Below are positions 45,138 to 55,147 of a stretch of DNA of 64,000 nucleotides, one piece after another. Position 1 is the stretch's first letter; every line of letters begins with the position of its first letter. Source of the stretch: Alteromonas_F sp964429915 (GTDB lineage: Bacteria; Pseudomonadota; Gammaproteobacteria; Enterobacterales; Alteromonadaceae); contig CAYSDZ010000014.1 in the NCBI GenBank assembly GCA_964429915.1, positions 5,690-69,689 on the forward strand, written 5' to 3'. The notes under the pieces were generated by a model, which did no database searches, was not told where the DNA came from, and saw only the letters and a program-made list of their open reading frames with translations. The translations under genes and the position numbers were made by a program.

Positions 45138-46154
45138 ATGGGTATGCAAGTCCGCAATTTTGTCGTCCATCAAATTGGCTTAGATAACGATGAAAAACTG
45201 GCAATGGCGGTCAGAGATGATTGCTTACCGCCGTCTCCTGCGCTGGAATCGCTGTGCCAACAGCTCAACCATGCGTTTAATAGCAAACCGGGGAAAGGCA
45301 TTGGTGGCTTTTCGCAAGAAAAACCAGATTTTCAAAATGCCCTAGCTAACATGAACACGTCGTTTCATGCATTTACTGTTACAACCTGCAAATTGTTGCT
45401 AGATGCGATGATTAATACTAACACCATAGAGACGGGTTTTGTTGTGTGCGCTCAGTATGAATACTTAGCAACAGATTATTTGTTAATTACTTTGCTTAAC
45501 ACAAAATCACACATTGAAGTGAATCAGGATTTAGAGCTCAATACTAGAGAACATTTGGATATTGCGCGCATGCAGTTAGCGGTGAAAATAGATCTTACTC
45601 AGTTGTCAGTGCAACCAGAACTCAATCGCTATGCAGCGTTTATTAAAGGCAAAATGGGCAGGAAAGTCAGTGATTTTTTCTTTCAGTTTGTTGGCTGCGA
45701 TGAAAAAATTGATGTTAAGGAACAGAATAAAAGATTGATTTCGTCTGTAGATGCGTATTTGGCAGAAGAATCCATAGACGTATCTGAGAAAATGCAGCAT
45801 AGAGACAGCGTTCGAGATTATATGAAGTCTAAAATTGACGACGGAAGCGATATTTCAGTAAAAGAAGTGGCTTCGCATTTACCGAGTGATTTAGCTCGGC
45901 AACGGGATTTTTCATCTTACGTTCAGCAATTAGAAACGCCGGTAGAACCCTCATTTTCACCTGATCCTAGCGCAGTGAGGCAACTCTCAAAGTTCAGCGG
46001 CCAAGGAGGTGGGCTTAGTCTCGCATTTGATAGAAAATTACTAGGGGAACGTGTGCAGTACGATTCATCAAGCGATACGCTGACAATATGTGGTATTCCA
46101 CCCAACTTAAAGGATCAACTGATCAAAGCTCTATCATCACCGGTTCAGGAGTAA
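45138..46154 (+). CDS. yejK: Nucleoid-associated protein YejK (NdpA)
   Basis: 338 residues, matching NdpA/YejK length. The N-terminal VRNFVVHQIGLD and the central DIARMQLAVKIDLTQL, YAAFIKGKMGRKVSDFFFQFVGC are characteristic. YejK is a nucleoid-associated protein reported to affect topoisomerases. The ATG at 45138 gives MGMQVRNF, so a second ATG two codons later is also possible. It diverges from yejL. Confidence 0.92.
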   Translation: MGMQVRNFVVHQIGLDNDEKLAMAVRDDCLPPSPALESLCQQLNHAFNSKPGKGIGGFSQEKPDFQNALANMNTSFHAFTVTTCKLLLDAMINTNTIETGFVVCAQYEYLATDYLLITLLNTKSHIEVNQDLELNTREHLDIARMQLAVKIDLTQLSVQPELNRYAAFIKGKMGRKVSDFFFQFVGCDEKIDVKEQNKRLISSVDAYLAEESIDVSEKMQHRDSVRDYMKSKIDDGSDISVKEVASHLPSDLARQRDFSSYVQQLETPVEPSFSPDPSAVRQLSKFSGQGGGLSLAFDRKLLGERVQYDSSSDTLTICGIPPNLKDQLIKALSSPVQE

Positions 46155-46163
46155 TTGAGAACG

Positions 46164-47039
46164 ATGCAATTATTTGTCAATGACCTTACGGTGATGGATT
46201 TTTCTTACCTTTGTGAAAAACGTGGCATGGTCGGAGAAAGTTGGATTGTTGATGTAGTACTCGATGGTGCATTAAACGACGAAAGCATGATAGAAGACTT
46301 CTCTCTTGTGAAGAAGAACTTAAAACGCCTGATTGATAACTACGTTGATCATAAATTACTGGTTCCCGCAGACTACCGGAATGTCGATATTAGACGAGAT
46401 GACAACGACAGAGTAGAAGTGGTTTTCACCACTGAAAAACAAGATACTTTCGCGCTGTTTTGTCCTGATGATGCATATGCTTTTATCTATTCAGAAAAAA
46501 TCACGATGGAATCGGTTGGCGCTTACTTAAAAGAAGTCATCGCCACGCATTTGCCAGATAACGTAGAAGGCTTGCATTTATCGTTGCGAACGGAAGTGAT
46601 AAGTACGCCGTTTTATCATTACACCCATGGCTTAAAAAAGCATGATGGCAATTGTCAGCGGATCGCACATGGACATCGTTCAAAAATTGATATTTACAGA
46701 AACGGAAAACGTTGTACTCAAAGTGAAAAAGAGTGGGCAGAGCGCTGGAGCGATATTTACGTTGCTTCGGCTGATGACCGTTTAGATGCACATGATTTGC
46801 AAATGTTATATTCGCCAGAAAGTTCACAATACTACTGTTTTGGTTACGAAGCCTCTCAAGGATGGTTTGAAATTGTATTGCCTATTCAGCAATGCGAAAT
46901 TATTGAGACCGACTCCACAGTGGAATGTTTAGCGCAGTTTATTTTTCAGCAAGAACAACAGAAAGAACCTAACGAATGTTTAAAAGTGGTGGCTTACGAA
47001 GGTGTTGGGAAAGGTGCAATGGTAGGAGGTGATAAGTGA
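46164..47039 (+). CDS. Tandem PTPS/QueD-like protein
   Basis: About 291 residues. The N-terminal half has PTPS-like SWIVDVVLDGALNDESMIEDFSLVKKNLKRLIDNYVDHKLL in degenerate order but no HxH zinc motif. The C-terminal half carries FYHYTHGLKKHDGNCQRIAHGHRSKIDIY, matching the zinc His and HGH of 6-pyruvoyl-tetrahydropterin/6-carboxytetrahydropterin synthases. Two half-sites in one chain suggest a fused dimer. QueD makes the queuosine precursor, but no other queuosine gene is nearby, so the role is open. Start taken at ATG 46164; a TTG at 46155 abuts the yejK stop. Ends overlapping the next gene (GTGA). Confidence 0.8.
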   Translation: MQLFVNDLTVMDFSYLCEKRGMVGESWIVDVVLDGALNDESMIEDFSLVKKNLKRLIDNYVDHKLLVPADYRNVDIRRDDNDRVEVVFTTEKQDTFALFCPDDAYAFIYSEKITMESVGAYLKEVIATHLPDNVEGLHLSLRTEVISTPFYHYTHGLKKHDGNCQRIAHGHRSKIDIYRNGKRCTQSEKEWAERWSDIYVASADDRLDAHDLQMLYSPESSQYYCFGYEASQGWFEIVLPIQQCEIIETDSTVECLAQFIFQQEQQKEPNECLKVVAYEGVGKGAMVGGDK

Positions 47040-47878
47040 ATCGAGTATTGATGTCGATTACTTTGGTGTTGCTTTGTTCGTTAACGTTTGCAGCAAGCCC
47101 AAAACTTGAAATCGACGGCCCTGTTTTACAAGGTTCGTTGCTGAGAGGACAAGTAGAGCCGGGCAATACCGTATCTGTAAACGGTTCTCCTATCGCTGTA
47201 TCCTCAACTGGACAATTTGTGTTTGGTTTTTCTAGAGATGATACATCGTCAATTGAACTGCTTGTTTCCTCACAAAACTACACCGACACGACCATTTTGA
47301 CTCCACAAAAGAGAGACTATCGCATTCAACGTATTGATGGTTTGGAGCAAAGTAAAGTAACACCACCGCACGAAGTGCTAGCTCGTATTCGAAACGATGC
47401 GGTATTAGTGCGTAAAGCGCGCTCGCAAGTTAACGAATCTTTGACAGGCTACCAACAACAATTTATCTGGCCAGCCGAAGGCCCAATAAGTGGGATTTAT
47501 GGAAGTCAAAGAGTATTGAATGGCAAGCCAAGCCGGCCTCACTATGGTGTAGATGTGGCTGCTCCCACTGGCACTGAGGTTGTCGCTCCTGCTAAAGGGC
47601 AAATAACGCTCGCTCACCCCGATTTATATTACTCGGGTGGCACTATTATTATTGATCATGGTATGGGCGTATTTTCGACTTTTCTTCATCTTAACCAATT
47701 GACGGTGAAAGAGGGGCAAAATGTGGAACAAGGCCAAAACATAGGCACGGTTGGTGCTACGGGCAGGGCCACAGGGCCGCATTTAGACTGGCGAATCAAC
47801 TGGTTAACAATGAGACTGGATCCTGCTCTACTGGTCACACCTCGGAAAGGCTTAGATTACACGTACTCTGCTCGTTAG
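47036..47878 (+). CDS. Exported M23 (LytM) peptidase
   Basis: 280 residues with a signal peptide (about 1-20). An N-terminal beta domain is followed by the LytM domain: zinc motif RPHYGVDVAAPTGTEV (HxxxD), TIIIDHGMGVFSTFLHL and GATGRATGPHLDWRI. The usual second His of HxH is Asp (HLD). Likely a periplasmic cell-wall endopeptidase or an amidase activator. GTG start overlaps the preceding gene's stop by four bases, so it is coupled to the PTPS-like gene. Confidence 0.9.
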   Translation: MNRVLMSITLVLLCSLTFAASPKLEIDGPVLQGSLLRGQVEPGNTVSVNGSPIAVSSTGQFVFGFSRDDTSSIELLVSSQNYTDTTILTPQKRDYRIQRIDGLEQSKVTPPHEVLARIRNDAVLVRKARSQVNESLTGYQQQFIWPAEGPISGIYGSQRVLNGKPSRPHYGVDVAAPTGTEVVAPAKGQITLAHPDLYYSGGTIIIDHGMGVFSTFLHLNQLTVKEGQNVEQGQNIGTVGATGRATGPHLDWRINWLTMRLDPALLVTPRKGLDYTYSAR

Positions 47879-48042
47879 TTCAAAGGTATATTTCTTAAAA
47901 CAGAGGTGTGCTCAACAATATGCACCATTTTGGTTCTTCGTATTAATCTTTCCATAAGAAGCTGAGCGATTTCATATTTTATAATTAAGTGTGTTCTAAA
48001 CCGAAATCACGACGCTCTTATGATGTGAACCGGAGAACTCTT

Positions 48043-51000
48043 ATGAAATTTACCCGCATAATACGATTATTCCTTCAAGCACTCACGGTGCTCTGCATTT
48101 TTTTGACAACTAGCGCGAACGCAGTGCATCAACTAGCATCTGATAATAAAGTGATGAGCACGGATCAACGTGTGCTTACCTTAATGATGCAAAGTAATTC
48201 AGAAGTCCCAGTCCTTGTAAAACTTCGCCAAAATACCAGTACAGAGCGTGTTAGCGTGCTGAAAGACGATAAAAATCTCATTCAGTATGCCAAACAGCAG
48301 TTACTCAAAAGTCCCAGTCTTAGCCGTGCTAAAGCAATTAAAACATTTAAAACTATTCCATTTATGGCTTTGCATGTCGACTCGAAAATGCTGTTGGAGC
48401 TTCAACAAAGTGATTGGGTTGAATCAATCCAGCTCGACAAAGCGAATACACCTAGTCTCAGCGAATCAACTGAGTTTATCCAAGCGTCAGCGGTGTGGGA
48501 GCAGGGTTTTTCGGGTGAAGGACAAGCTGTGGCCATATTAGATACAGGCGTTGATAATCAACATGGCTTTTTCAGCAATAAAGTCGTATCAGAAGCCTGT
48601 TACTCGACCAACGTGCCTCATTTGGAGGGCGAATCTTTATGTGCAAACGCTGCTAATAGCGATACTGGAGTCGATGCGGGTAGGCAGTGTTCTGGTGTGA
48701 GAGGGTGTGATCATGGCACGCATGTGGCAGGCATAGCGGCTGGCTTTGGTGTTGATTTCTCGGGGGTTGCACGAGGGGCTGATATTATTGCTATCCAAGT
48801 ATTTACCAAGTTTGACAGTAGTACCTATTGTGGAGCAAGAAGGCCCTGCGTTCGGGCGTTTGACTCTGACATTATCGAAGGCTTAGAGCGAGTTTACGAG
48901 TTAAGAGATAGCTACAATGTGGCTTCGGTGAACCTTAGTTTAGGAGGCGGTTCATTTAGTTCAGCAGCAGAATGTGATTCGGCTAACCCTGCGTATGTAT
49001 CAATCGTTGAAAAACTCAACGAAGTGGGAATTGCCGTAGTGGCTGCGTCTGGAAATGGAAGTAAGAAAAACGCAATGAACTCTCCTGCCTGTTTGAGTGG
49101 GGTGCTCAGCGTTGGCGCTGTAAATAACAGCAACCAAGTGCAATCATTTACTAATGCTGCTAATTTTTTAGACCTTTTAGCTCCCGGATCGGGTATTTTA
49201 TCGGCGACACCCAATGAAAATTTTGGCCGAAAAAATGGAACGTCAATGGCGACGCCTCACGTTGCAGGTGCACTTGCAGTGTTAAAATCGGCTGCGCCCA
49301 ACGCCTCAACACAAGACATTATTCAATCTCTCAAAGACTCAGGCATTCCAACGTCAGCAAAAGGCCATATCGTTCCCTCAATTAATGTGCGTTCTTCATA
49401 CGAACAATTAACGGGAACAAGACTTGAACAGGGTGATACGTTTATCAAGATAAGTGTCGATAATAGCGAAGAAGTCTATTTTAACGGCGAGTTATTAGGT
49501 GGAAATAGTCAATGGAATATAGCCAGTGAGTTCGGAGTAAACCTGCAACCCGGTCGTAATGTGTTTGCGATTAAAGCGAAAGACGTTGACGGTATTGCCG
49601 CACTCATTGCGGAACTTGATATTCAAGGCTTGATTGAAGTGAGTGGAGCACATTGGCGCGTATCAACAGTCGAAGAGAGTGGCTGGGAAAATCCGATGTT
49701 TGATGATAGTGCTTGGGATTTTGCCACTACTTATGGTTCGTACGGTGTTGCTCCTTGGCAAACCCGAGTCATAGGCTTAAATCAGGCCACTGATGCTCAA
49801 TGGATTTGGTCTTCAGACAACGAAAATGACAATGTGGTTTATTTTCGTTTTGTAATCGACAATGGCACTGCGCCTGAACAACCCATTATCACGACGACAA
49901 CCTTTGATATTGGACAGGTGGGTGTGTTTTACAGCCAAATGTTAAATGGTACGGAAGGTGCTGAGCCTTACTTGTGGAATGTGGTTGAAGGACAATTGCC
50001 AGGAGGGTTATTTTTGTCGAAAACAGGCGAAATCTCAGGTATTCCTCTTAGCGCAGGAACCAGCGAGTTTACTATTCAGCTTTTTGATAGCAATAGTGTG
50101 GCGGTTAGAGCTGCTGTTAGTATCACTATTGAAGATTTGCCCGAGGTCAATGTAAATGCAGAGATTTTAATTACCGTAGATAACAGTGAAGATGTGTATT
50201 TTAATGGAGAACGGTTGGGTTCGAGTCATGAATGGACAAGAGGCAGCTTGTACTTTGTCGACTTAAAGCCGGGAACGAATGTATTAGCAATAAAAGCAAA
50301 GGACGAAGACGGGATTGCCGCTTTGTTGGCAGAAATCAATATTGGGGGGCTGACTGAAGTTAGCGGTACACATTGGCGAGTTTCTACTCAAGAGCATAGC
50401 GATTGGCTAGATCCTAACTATGACGATAGTGAATGGGCGTTTGCAAGCAGCTATGGCGAGTACGGTGTGGCCCCATGGGGAACGCTTGTCAGAGGTTTTT
50501 CTTCATCGAGCAAGGCTCAATGGATCTGGTCGGCTGATAACGAAGCAGACAATACGGTTTATTTTCGCCTAGTGATTGAAAACGGAGCGCCTACGGCTCG
50601 TCCAACGATCACTTCGAATGCCCTTCCCACAGGTGTTGTAGGACAGCCTTATTCTGCTGCATTGTTAGCTGAAAATGGCACTGCACCTTACTTTTGGGAA
50701 ATCGTTTCAGGTTCTTTACCCGAAGGTTTACGTTTATCGAACCAAGGGCTGATTACCGGCACTACTGCGGAAATCGGCCAACGTGGCGTCACTGTTCAAG
50801 TAACTGATGATGATGGTTTGCAAGATTCAATCGCATTGACCGTCATTGTTGAAGACGAGCAAAAGGAGTCAGCGAGCGCTGAAATCGTACTCAGTGTCGA
50901 CAACAGTGAGGAGGTCTATTTCAATGGTGAATATCTCGGTGAGAGCAGCGAATGGAATGATAGCAGTCGATACACCATAAGTTTACAGCCCGGCATTAAC

Positions 51001-51306
51001 GTGTTTGCAGTGAAAGCAAAGGATGTTGATGGTGTGGCGGCCTTGATTGCCGAGTTGAATATTCAAGGACGAGTGGAAGTAAGCGATACACACTGGCGTG
51101 TGTCTACAACCGATCACCAAGGTTGGGCAGAAACCGATTTTGACGATACCGATTGGGATTTCGCAACGAATTACGGACGTTACGGTGTAAATCCATGGAA
51201 AAAACGGGTAAGAGGCTTGTCGTCAACCAGCTCAGCTAATTGGATTTGGAGTGCAAACAACAAAGACGATGACTTAGTTTATTTTAGATGGGTTATCGAG
51301 TGGTAA
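48043..51306 (+). CDS. Secreted S8 subtilase with three C-terminal repeat modules
   Basis: 1087 residues from the ATG at 48043 (cggagaac upstream; an earlier start adds only an unconserved tail before the signal peptide, which ends near TTSANA). An inhibitor-like propeptide (about 28-145) precedes the catalytic domain with Asp167 (ILDTGVDNQHG), His224 (DHGTHVAGIAAG), the AASGNGS Asn region and Ser401 (NGTSMATPHVAGAL). Three copies of a roughly 135-residue module follow (near 49440-49860, 50165-50580 and 50880-51303; each with VDNSEEVYFNGE-like start, IKAKDxDGIAAL, HWRVST and WIWSxDN). Putative Ig (He_PIG) domains lie between them. The modules probably bind polymers or anchor the enzyme. Confidence 0.92.
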   Translation: MKFTRIIRLFLQALTVLCIFLTTSANAVHQLASDNKVMSTDQRVLTLMMQSNSEVPVLVKLRQNTSTERVSVLKDDKNLIQYAKQQLLKSPSLSRAKAIKTFKTIPFMALHVDSKMLLELQQSDWVESIQLDKANTPSLSESTEFIQASAVWEQGFSGEGQAVAILDTGVDNQHGFFSNKVVSEACYSTNVPHLEGESLCANAANSDTGVDAGRQCSGVRGCDHGTHVAGIAAGFGVDFSGVARGADIIAIQVFTKFDSSTYCGARRPCVRAFDSDIIEGLERVYELRDSYNVASVNLSLGGGSFSSAAECDSANPAYVSIVEKLNEVGIAVVAASGNGSKKNAMNSPACLSGVLSVGAVNNSNQVQSFTNAANFLDLLAPGSGILSATPNENFGRKNGTSMATPHVAGALAVLKSAAPNASTQDIIQSLKDSGIPTSAKGHIVPSINVRSSYEQLTGTRLEQGDTFIKISVDNSEEVYFNGELLGGNSQWNIASEFGVNLQPGRNVFAIKAKDVDGIAALIAELDIQGLIEVSGAHWRVSTVEESGWENPMFDDSAWDFATTYGSYGVAPWQTRVIGLNQATDAQWIWSSDNENDNVVYFRFVIDNGTAPEQPIITTTTFDIGQVGVFYSQMLNGTEGAEPYLWNVVEGQLPGGLFLSKTGEISGIPLSAGTSEFTIQLFDSNSVAVRAAVSITIEDLPEVNVNAEILITVDNSEDVYFNGERLGSSHEWTRGSLYFVDLKPGTNVLAIKAKDEDGIAALLAEINIGGLTEVSGTHWRVSTQEHSDWLDPNYDDSEWAFASSYGEYGVAPWGTLVRGFSSSSKAQWIWSADNEADNTVYFRLVIENGAPTARPTITSNALPTGVVGQPYSAALLAENGTAPYFWEIVSGSLPEGLRLSNQGLITGTTAEIGQRGVTVQVTDDDGLQDSIALTVIVEDEQKESASAEIVLSVDNSEEVYFNGEYLGESSEWNDSSRYTISLQPGINVFAVKAKDVDGVAALIAELNIQGRVEVSDTHWRVSTTDHQGWAETDFDDTDWDFATNYGRYGVNPWKKRVRGLSSTSSANWIWSANNKDDDLVYFRWVIEW

Positions 51307-51311
51307 ATAAT

Positions 51312-53081
51312 CTAACCATAAAGCCATCGGTGGTATGCAGCTTTGTCTTCAATCGTTAAGTAAGCGACTTTTTTCTGGGCGGCTTGAACACAAAACGGTA
51401 GAGACAACAAGCGTCCTTGTCTGGCTACGGCTAAACAAATTGGGTTTTCAGTAGAGGCTGATTCTATCAATCGCAGTAATAACGGCTCTGTCACAAGCCA
51501 GTCGTTGGCTGCAATAATAGTATCACCAATCATTAGACCACTGTTTTCTGCTGCACTGTGGGCTTGAATTTGAGTAATGTTTAATCCTTTTGGTGTTTGC
51601 GACCATGTTGCGCCAACATCTCGAGAAAGGTTGGCCGTGCTATTTGTGCCTCCTTTGTCTGATGACTGTTCTCTAGCTCTAAAATGTAAAGATACTCCCA
51701 TTAACGGCAGGAGCTCCTCTAATGCTGGGTCTTCAGTACCATAAACAACACGCTCTAGGTAATCATCTACATTCACACCCAGTGCTCTACAGGTTTCTGA
51801 TATAACCTCGTCCGTGGTACCCGTTTCGTGTTTACCGAAGTGCTGCCATAAATAGTCCATCACGTGGTCTAGTGTGACCTTATGTTGTGTTTCTTGGCGT
51901 AATAATAAATCCAAACCCAGTGCGATAATTCCGCCTTTTGTGTAATAGCTCACGATGTGATTGTTTGAATTGGCGTCTTGCTTGTAAAACCGTGTCCACG
52001 CATCGAAACTAGATTCAGCTACGCTTTGTTTTTCTTTTCCCGGCGTGTGCAACAAGCGAGTGATATTTTTCCCTAACACTTTTAAATAATGCTCGGCTGA
52101 CATTTTATGGGTTCTTGCAAGGGCGACATCATCGTAAAAGCTGGTAATGCCTTCATATATCCATAGCTGCTCGGTATACACTTCGCTAGACAAGTTCGGT
52201 TTTAGCAAGGCTTTTGGACGCAAACGCTTAACATGCCACGTATGAAAAAATTCGTGACTACATAAACTTAGGTAATCAATATAAGTATCGGAAGGGGGTG
52301 TTTTATCGTTATTACTCTCACCGATTAACGGTAAGTCGAAGCGGGGATACATTAAAACTGTCGATTTTCTATGCTCTAAGCCGCCGTATCCGGTATCAGC
52401 AAGTAAAGTAATAAATAAATAAGCGTCAATAGGATAGGGAGCGTCGAAAAGATCGAGATGATGTTGGCAAATTGGAATTAAATCTTGGGTTATCCGTTGC
52501 GTATCTATAGGTGGTTTACCTGAAAGTAAAAATCGAAATGTAATACCCGAGACGTTAAACTCTTGCACCGTTGCTGTTCCCCAGAAAAACGGGTTATCTA
52601 TCAGTTCCTCGTAAGTCTGACTGATAAATGTTTCGGGGCTTTCGCCTTGCTCCATCGCTGTGTAAGGGTGCCAAGACGACGGTGCACTCTTTGTGTTTAT
52701 TTGCACTTGTCTACAAAGGTGGGTTGCTTCGTCAATATCAATAAAAGCGCTAGTGCCATTAAAAAAAACATATTCGTCATTAATAAATGCGCCTCTTACA
52801 GAATAATCGTTGGCAACAATGGTATAGCTAATCACACAGGCTTGATTATGGGTGTGAATTTGCCAACGTTGTTTATCTACTTTATTCCATAGCAGTGGTT
52901 TTCCCGATGCGTCGACAGCTTTAAATTCACCAAGATGTTTAGCAAAATCTCTTATCATGTAGCTGCCAGGTATCCACGCAGGTAACTTTACGTTTATTTT
53001 TTCTGCTAGTGCAGGAATAGAAACAGAAACCCTTAGGGTTTGTTGAGAGATTGACAACAAAGATACGGAATAAACAACCAT
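51312..53081 (-). CDS. M61-family glycyl aminopeptidase with PDZ domain
   Basis: 589 residues. N-terminal beta domain (WIPGSYMIRDFAKHL is the family hallmark), then a thermolysin-like catalytic domain with HEFFH (276-280) and the third zinc ligand Glu310 in WIYEGITSFYDD. A PDZ domain lies near 480-570 (ENSGLMIGDTIIAANDW). No signal peptide is obvious, so it is probably cytosolic. The family prefers N-terminal Gly/Ala. ATG at 53081. Convergent with the subtilase gene (5 bp gap). Confidence 0.92.
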   Translation of the reverse strand: MVVYSVSLLSISQQTLRVSVSIPALAEKINVKLPAWIPGSYMIRDFAKHLGEFKAVDASGKPLLWNKVDKQRWQIHTHNQACVISYTIVANDYSVRGAFINDEYVFFNGTSAFIDIDEATHLCRQVQINTKSAPSSWHPYTAMEQGESPETFISQTYEELIDNPFFWGTATVQEFNVSGITFRFLLSGKPPIDTQRITQDLIPICQHHLDLFDAPYPIDAYLFITLLADTGYGGLEHRKSTVLMYPRFDLPLIGESNNDKTPPSDTYIDYLSLCSHEFFHTWHVKRLRPKALLKPNLSSEVYTEQLWIYEGITSFYDDVALARTHKMSAEHYLKVLGKNITRLLHTPGKEKQSVAESSFDAWTRFYKQDANSNNHIVSYYTKGGIIALGLDLLLRQETQHKVTLDHVMDYLWQHFGKHETGTTDEVISETCRALGVNVDDYLERVVYGTEDPALEELLPLMGVSLHFRAREQSSDKGGTNSTANLSRDVGATWSQTPKGLNITQIQAHSAAENSGLMIGDTIIAANDWLVTEPLLLRLIESASTENPICLAVARQGRLLSLPFCVQAAQKKVAYLTIEDKAAYHRWLYG

Positions 53082-53232
53082 GAATTAACCACACAAACGC
53101 TTTAATAAAACAAGAATAATAGCGCAAAGCGAGTCTTTAATGCGATAAAAAGAAGTCTCGATACGCTGAATCAGCACTGCTTGTTATTGAGAGCGGGTAT
53201 ACTTTCATTGTGTTATTAGTAGTGGGTGTGTT

Positions 53233-54303
53233 GTGGATCGCTGGAATAAATTATTTGAAAGTAATGAAAGGCTGTTTTGGATCTTACACACAGCTGGATG
53301 GATAGGATTTGCCACCATTTACTATATTGGCTCGTTTATCCACGATGTGCGTCCTATCTTCTTCTTCATTGTATTACTTAACGCTCATGCGGGTTGGTTT
53401 TTAACCGCACCACTTCGCTACATATTTCAATGGGCTAGAAAGCAGTCTATTGTCAAGATGGTTACTGCGATATTTGTTTCCACTTATTTCGTTGCCATTA
53501 TTTGGACAGTCGTTAAAAATGTAACGTTTTGGCAAATTTATAAGCATGGTTTTGAACCTGAAATGTATTTTTTGTATCTAAAGGGTACGATTAATTCGTT
53601 CATTATGGTTGGGTGTTGGAGTGGATTGTATTTCGGTATAAAAAACTTTCAAATGCTGCAAAAAGAAAAGCAAAATGCGCTTAAAGCGAGTACGATGGCG
53701 CATCAGGCGCATTTGAAAATGCTGCGTTATCAGTTGAATCCCCACTTTTTATTTAATACGCTAAACGCGATATCAACGTTGGTGTTGATGAATGAAAACA
53801 AAACTGCCGAGAAAATGGTGACGCGTCTCAGTGAGTTTTTACGTTTTTCGTTGGATAACGATCCGATCAAAAAAGTTCCTTTAGGTCAGGAAATTAAGGC
53901 CTTAAGTCTGTATTTAGAAATAGAAAAAGTACGATTCGACGATCGACTCACTGTGAATATTGATATTGCTGAAAGTTGTAATAAGGCGCTGTTACCGAGT
54001 TTACTGCTTCAACCGATTATTGAAAATAGCATTAAACACGCGATTTCAAAACTACCCAAAGGCGGTGAGATTGAGATTTCTGCGGCGGTATTTGGAAGAG
54101 ATTTATTGTTAGAAGTGTCTGATAATGGGCCAGGGGCTGATATTAAAAATGGTCAGCTAGAGCGAGAAAATGGCGTCGGGTTGGCAAACATAAAAGATAG
54201 GCTACAATCGCTTTATCACAAAAATTTTGCGTTTACGATAGAACACAACAAGCCCCAAGGGGTAAGGGTAAGACTTCGCATTCCCTATGAAATTCAGGAA
54301 TAA
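53233..54303 (+). CDS. LytS/YehU-type sensor histidine kinase
   Basis: 356 residues. Four membrane helices in the first 135 residues, a short coiled coil, then the His_kinase domain with His171 in LRYQLNPHFLFNTLNA. ATPase region has the N-box (IIENSIKHAI) and DNGPGADIKNG with GVGLANIKDRL. Start is GTG at 53233 (MDRWNKLF). The response regulator gene starts three bases after its stop; the two form a standard LytTR-type two-component system. Confidence 0.93.
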   Translation: MDRWNKLFESNERLFWILHTAGWIGFATIYYIGSFIHDVRPIFFFIVLLNAHAGWFLTAPLRYIFQWARKQSIVKMVTAIFVSTYFVAIIWTVVKNVTFWQIYKHGFEPEMYFLYLKGTINSFIMVGCWSGLYFGIKNFQMLQKEKQNALKASTMAHQAHLKMLRYQLNPHFLFNTLNAISTLVLMNENKTAEKMVTRLSEFLRFSLDNDPIKKVPLGQEIKALSLYLEIEKVRFDDRLTVNIDIAESCNKALLPSLLLQPIIENSIKHAISKLPKGGEIEISAAVFGRDLLLEVSDNGPGADIKNGQLERENGVGLANIKDRLQSLYHKNFAFTIEHNKPQGVRVRLRIPYEIQE

Positions 54304-54306
54304 GCT

Positions 54307-55137
54307 ATGGCTCAAAGCAACAGAATAACGATCATTATAGTGGACGATGAACCGCTAGCCCGAAAAGGCTTGAAGTATCGTTTAGAGGACCATAAAGATA
54401 TCGATATTATTGGTGAGTGCAGTACGGGTTTGGAAGCGGTTGAGTCTATAACTCGTTTGCGTCCAGACGTGGTATTTTTAGATATTCAAATGCCAGAACT
54501 CACTGGCTTTGAAGTCGTGGCGAAGTTAAAACGCGTCATGACAACTTTGCCTATTATTTTGTTTGTAACCGCATATGACGAATACGCGCTAAAAGCCTTT
54601 GATGTTCATGCTCTAGACTATCTTTTAAAGCCCGCTGACGATCAACGCATTGCTACAGCCTTGGAGCGCGTTAGAACAGCGCTAAACAAAAATTTACAAG
54701 CCGAACATGCTAGCAAACTCGTAAAGGCAGTAGCGGATTTGACGGGTCAAAAATCCAGTGATGTAAAGCAACGATTGGAAAATAATGAATCTGTATTAAA
54801 CAAAGATTATCCTGATGTAATTGCGATAAAAGATGGTTCTGAAGTCACACGCGTCCTTGTTGCCGACATATTGTGGGTTGATGCTGCCGGTGACTATATG
54901 TGCGTACATGCTAAAGGGGGCATGCACATTATGCGAAAAACGATGAAAGAACTCGAACATGAACTCAATCCTCGATTTTTTATTCGTGTGCATCGCTCAG
55001 CTATCGTAAATATTCAGTTTGTGAAAAAAATGGTGAGTCATGTAAGCGGTGAGTATCATTTGATCCTGCACAATGATACCGAACTTAAAGTCTCTCGATC
55101 GCATAGAGATAAAGTTAAACAGGCAATGAATATTTAG
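54307..55137 (+). CDS. LytTR-family response regulator
   Basis: 276 residues. Receiver with VDDEP, phospho-acceptor Asp59 (VVFLDIQMPELTG), VTAYDEYALKAFDVHALDYLLKP. A linker leads to a C-terminal LytTR DNA-binding domain (about 165-276) with WVDAAGDYMCVH, RKTMKELEHEL and FIRVHRSAIVNIQFV. Partner of the adjacent kinase. The target genes are not visible here; no LytTR-type direct repeat was noticed beside it. Confidence 0.94.
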   Translation: MAQSNRITIIIVDDEPLARKGLKYRLEDHKDIDIIGECSTGLEAVESITRLRPDVVFLDIQMPELTGFEVVAKLKRVMTTLPIILFVTAYDEYALKAFDVHALDYLLKPADDQRIATALERVRTALNKNLQAEHASKLVKAVADLTGQKSSDVKQRLENNESVLNKDYPDVIAIKDGSEVTRVLVADILWVDAAGDYMCVHAKGGMHIMRKTMKELEHELNPRFFIRVHRSAIVNIQFVKKMVSHVSGEYHLILHNDTELKVSRSHRDKVKQAMNI

Positions 55138-55147
55138 TTAAAGCTGT

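Noticed and set aside
47989..48042. Earlier start for the subtilase
   Set aside because: Would place polar residues before the signal peptide; the ATG at 48043 has cggaga upstream.
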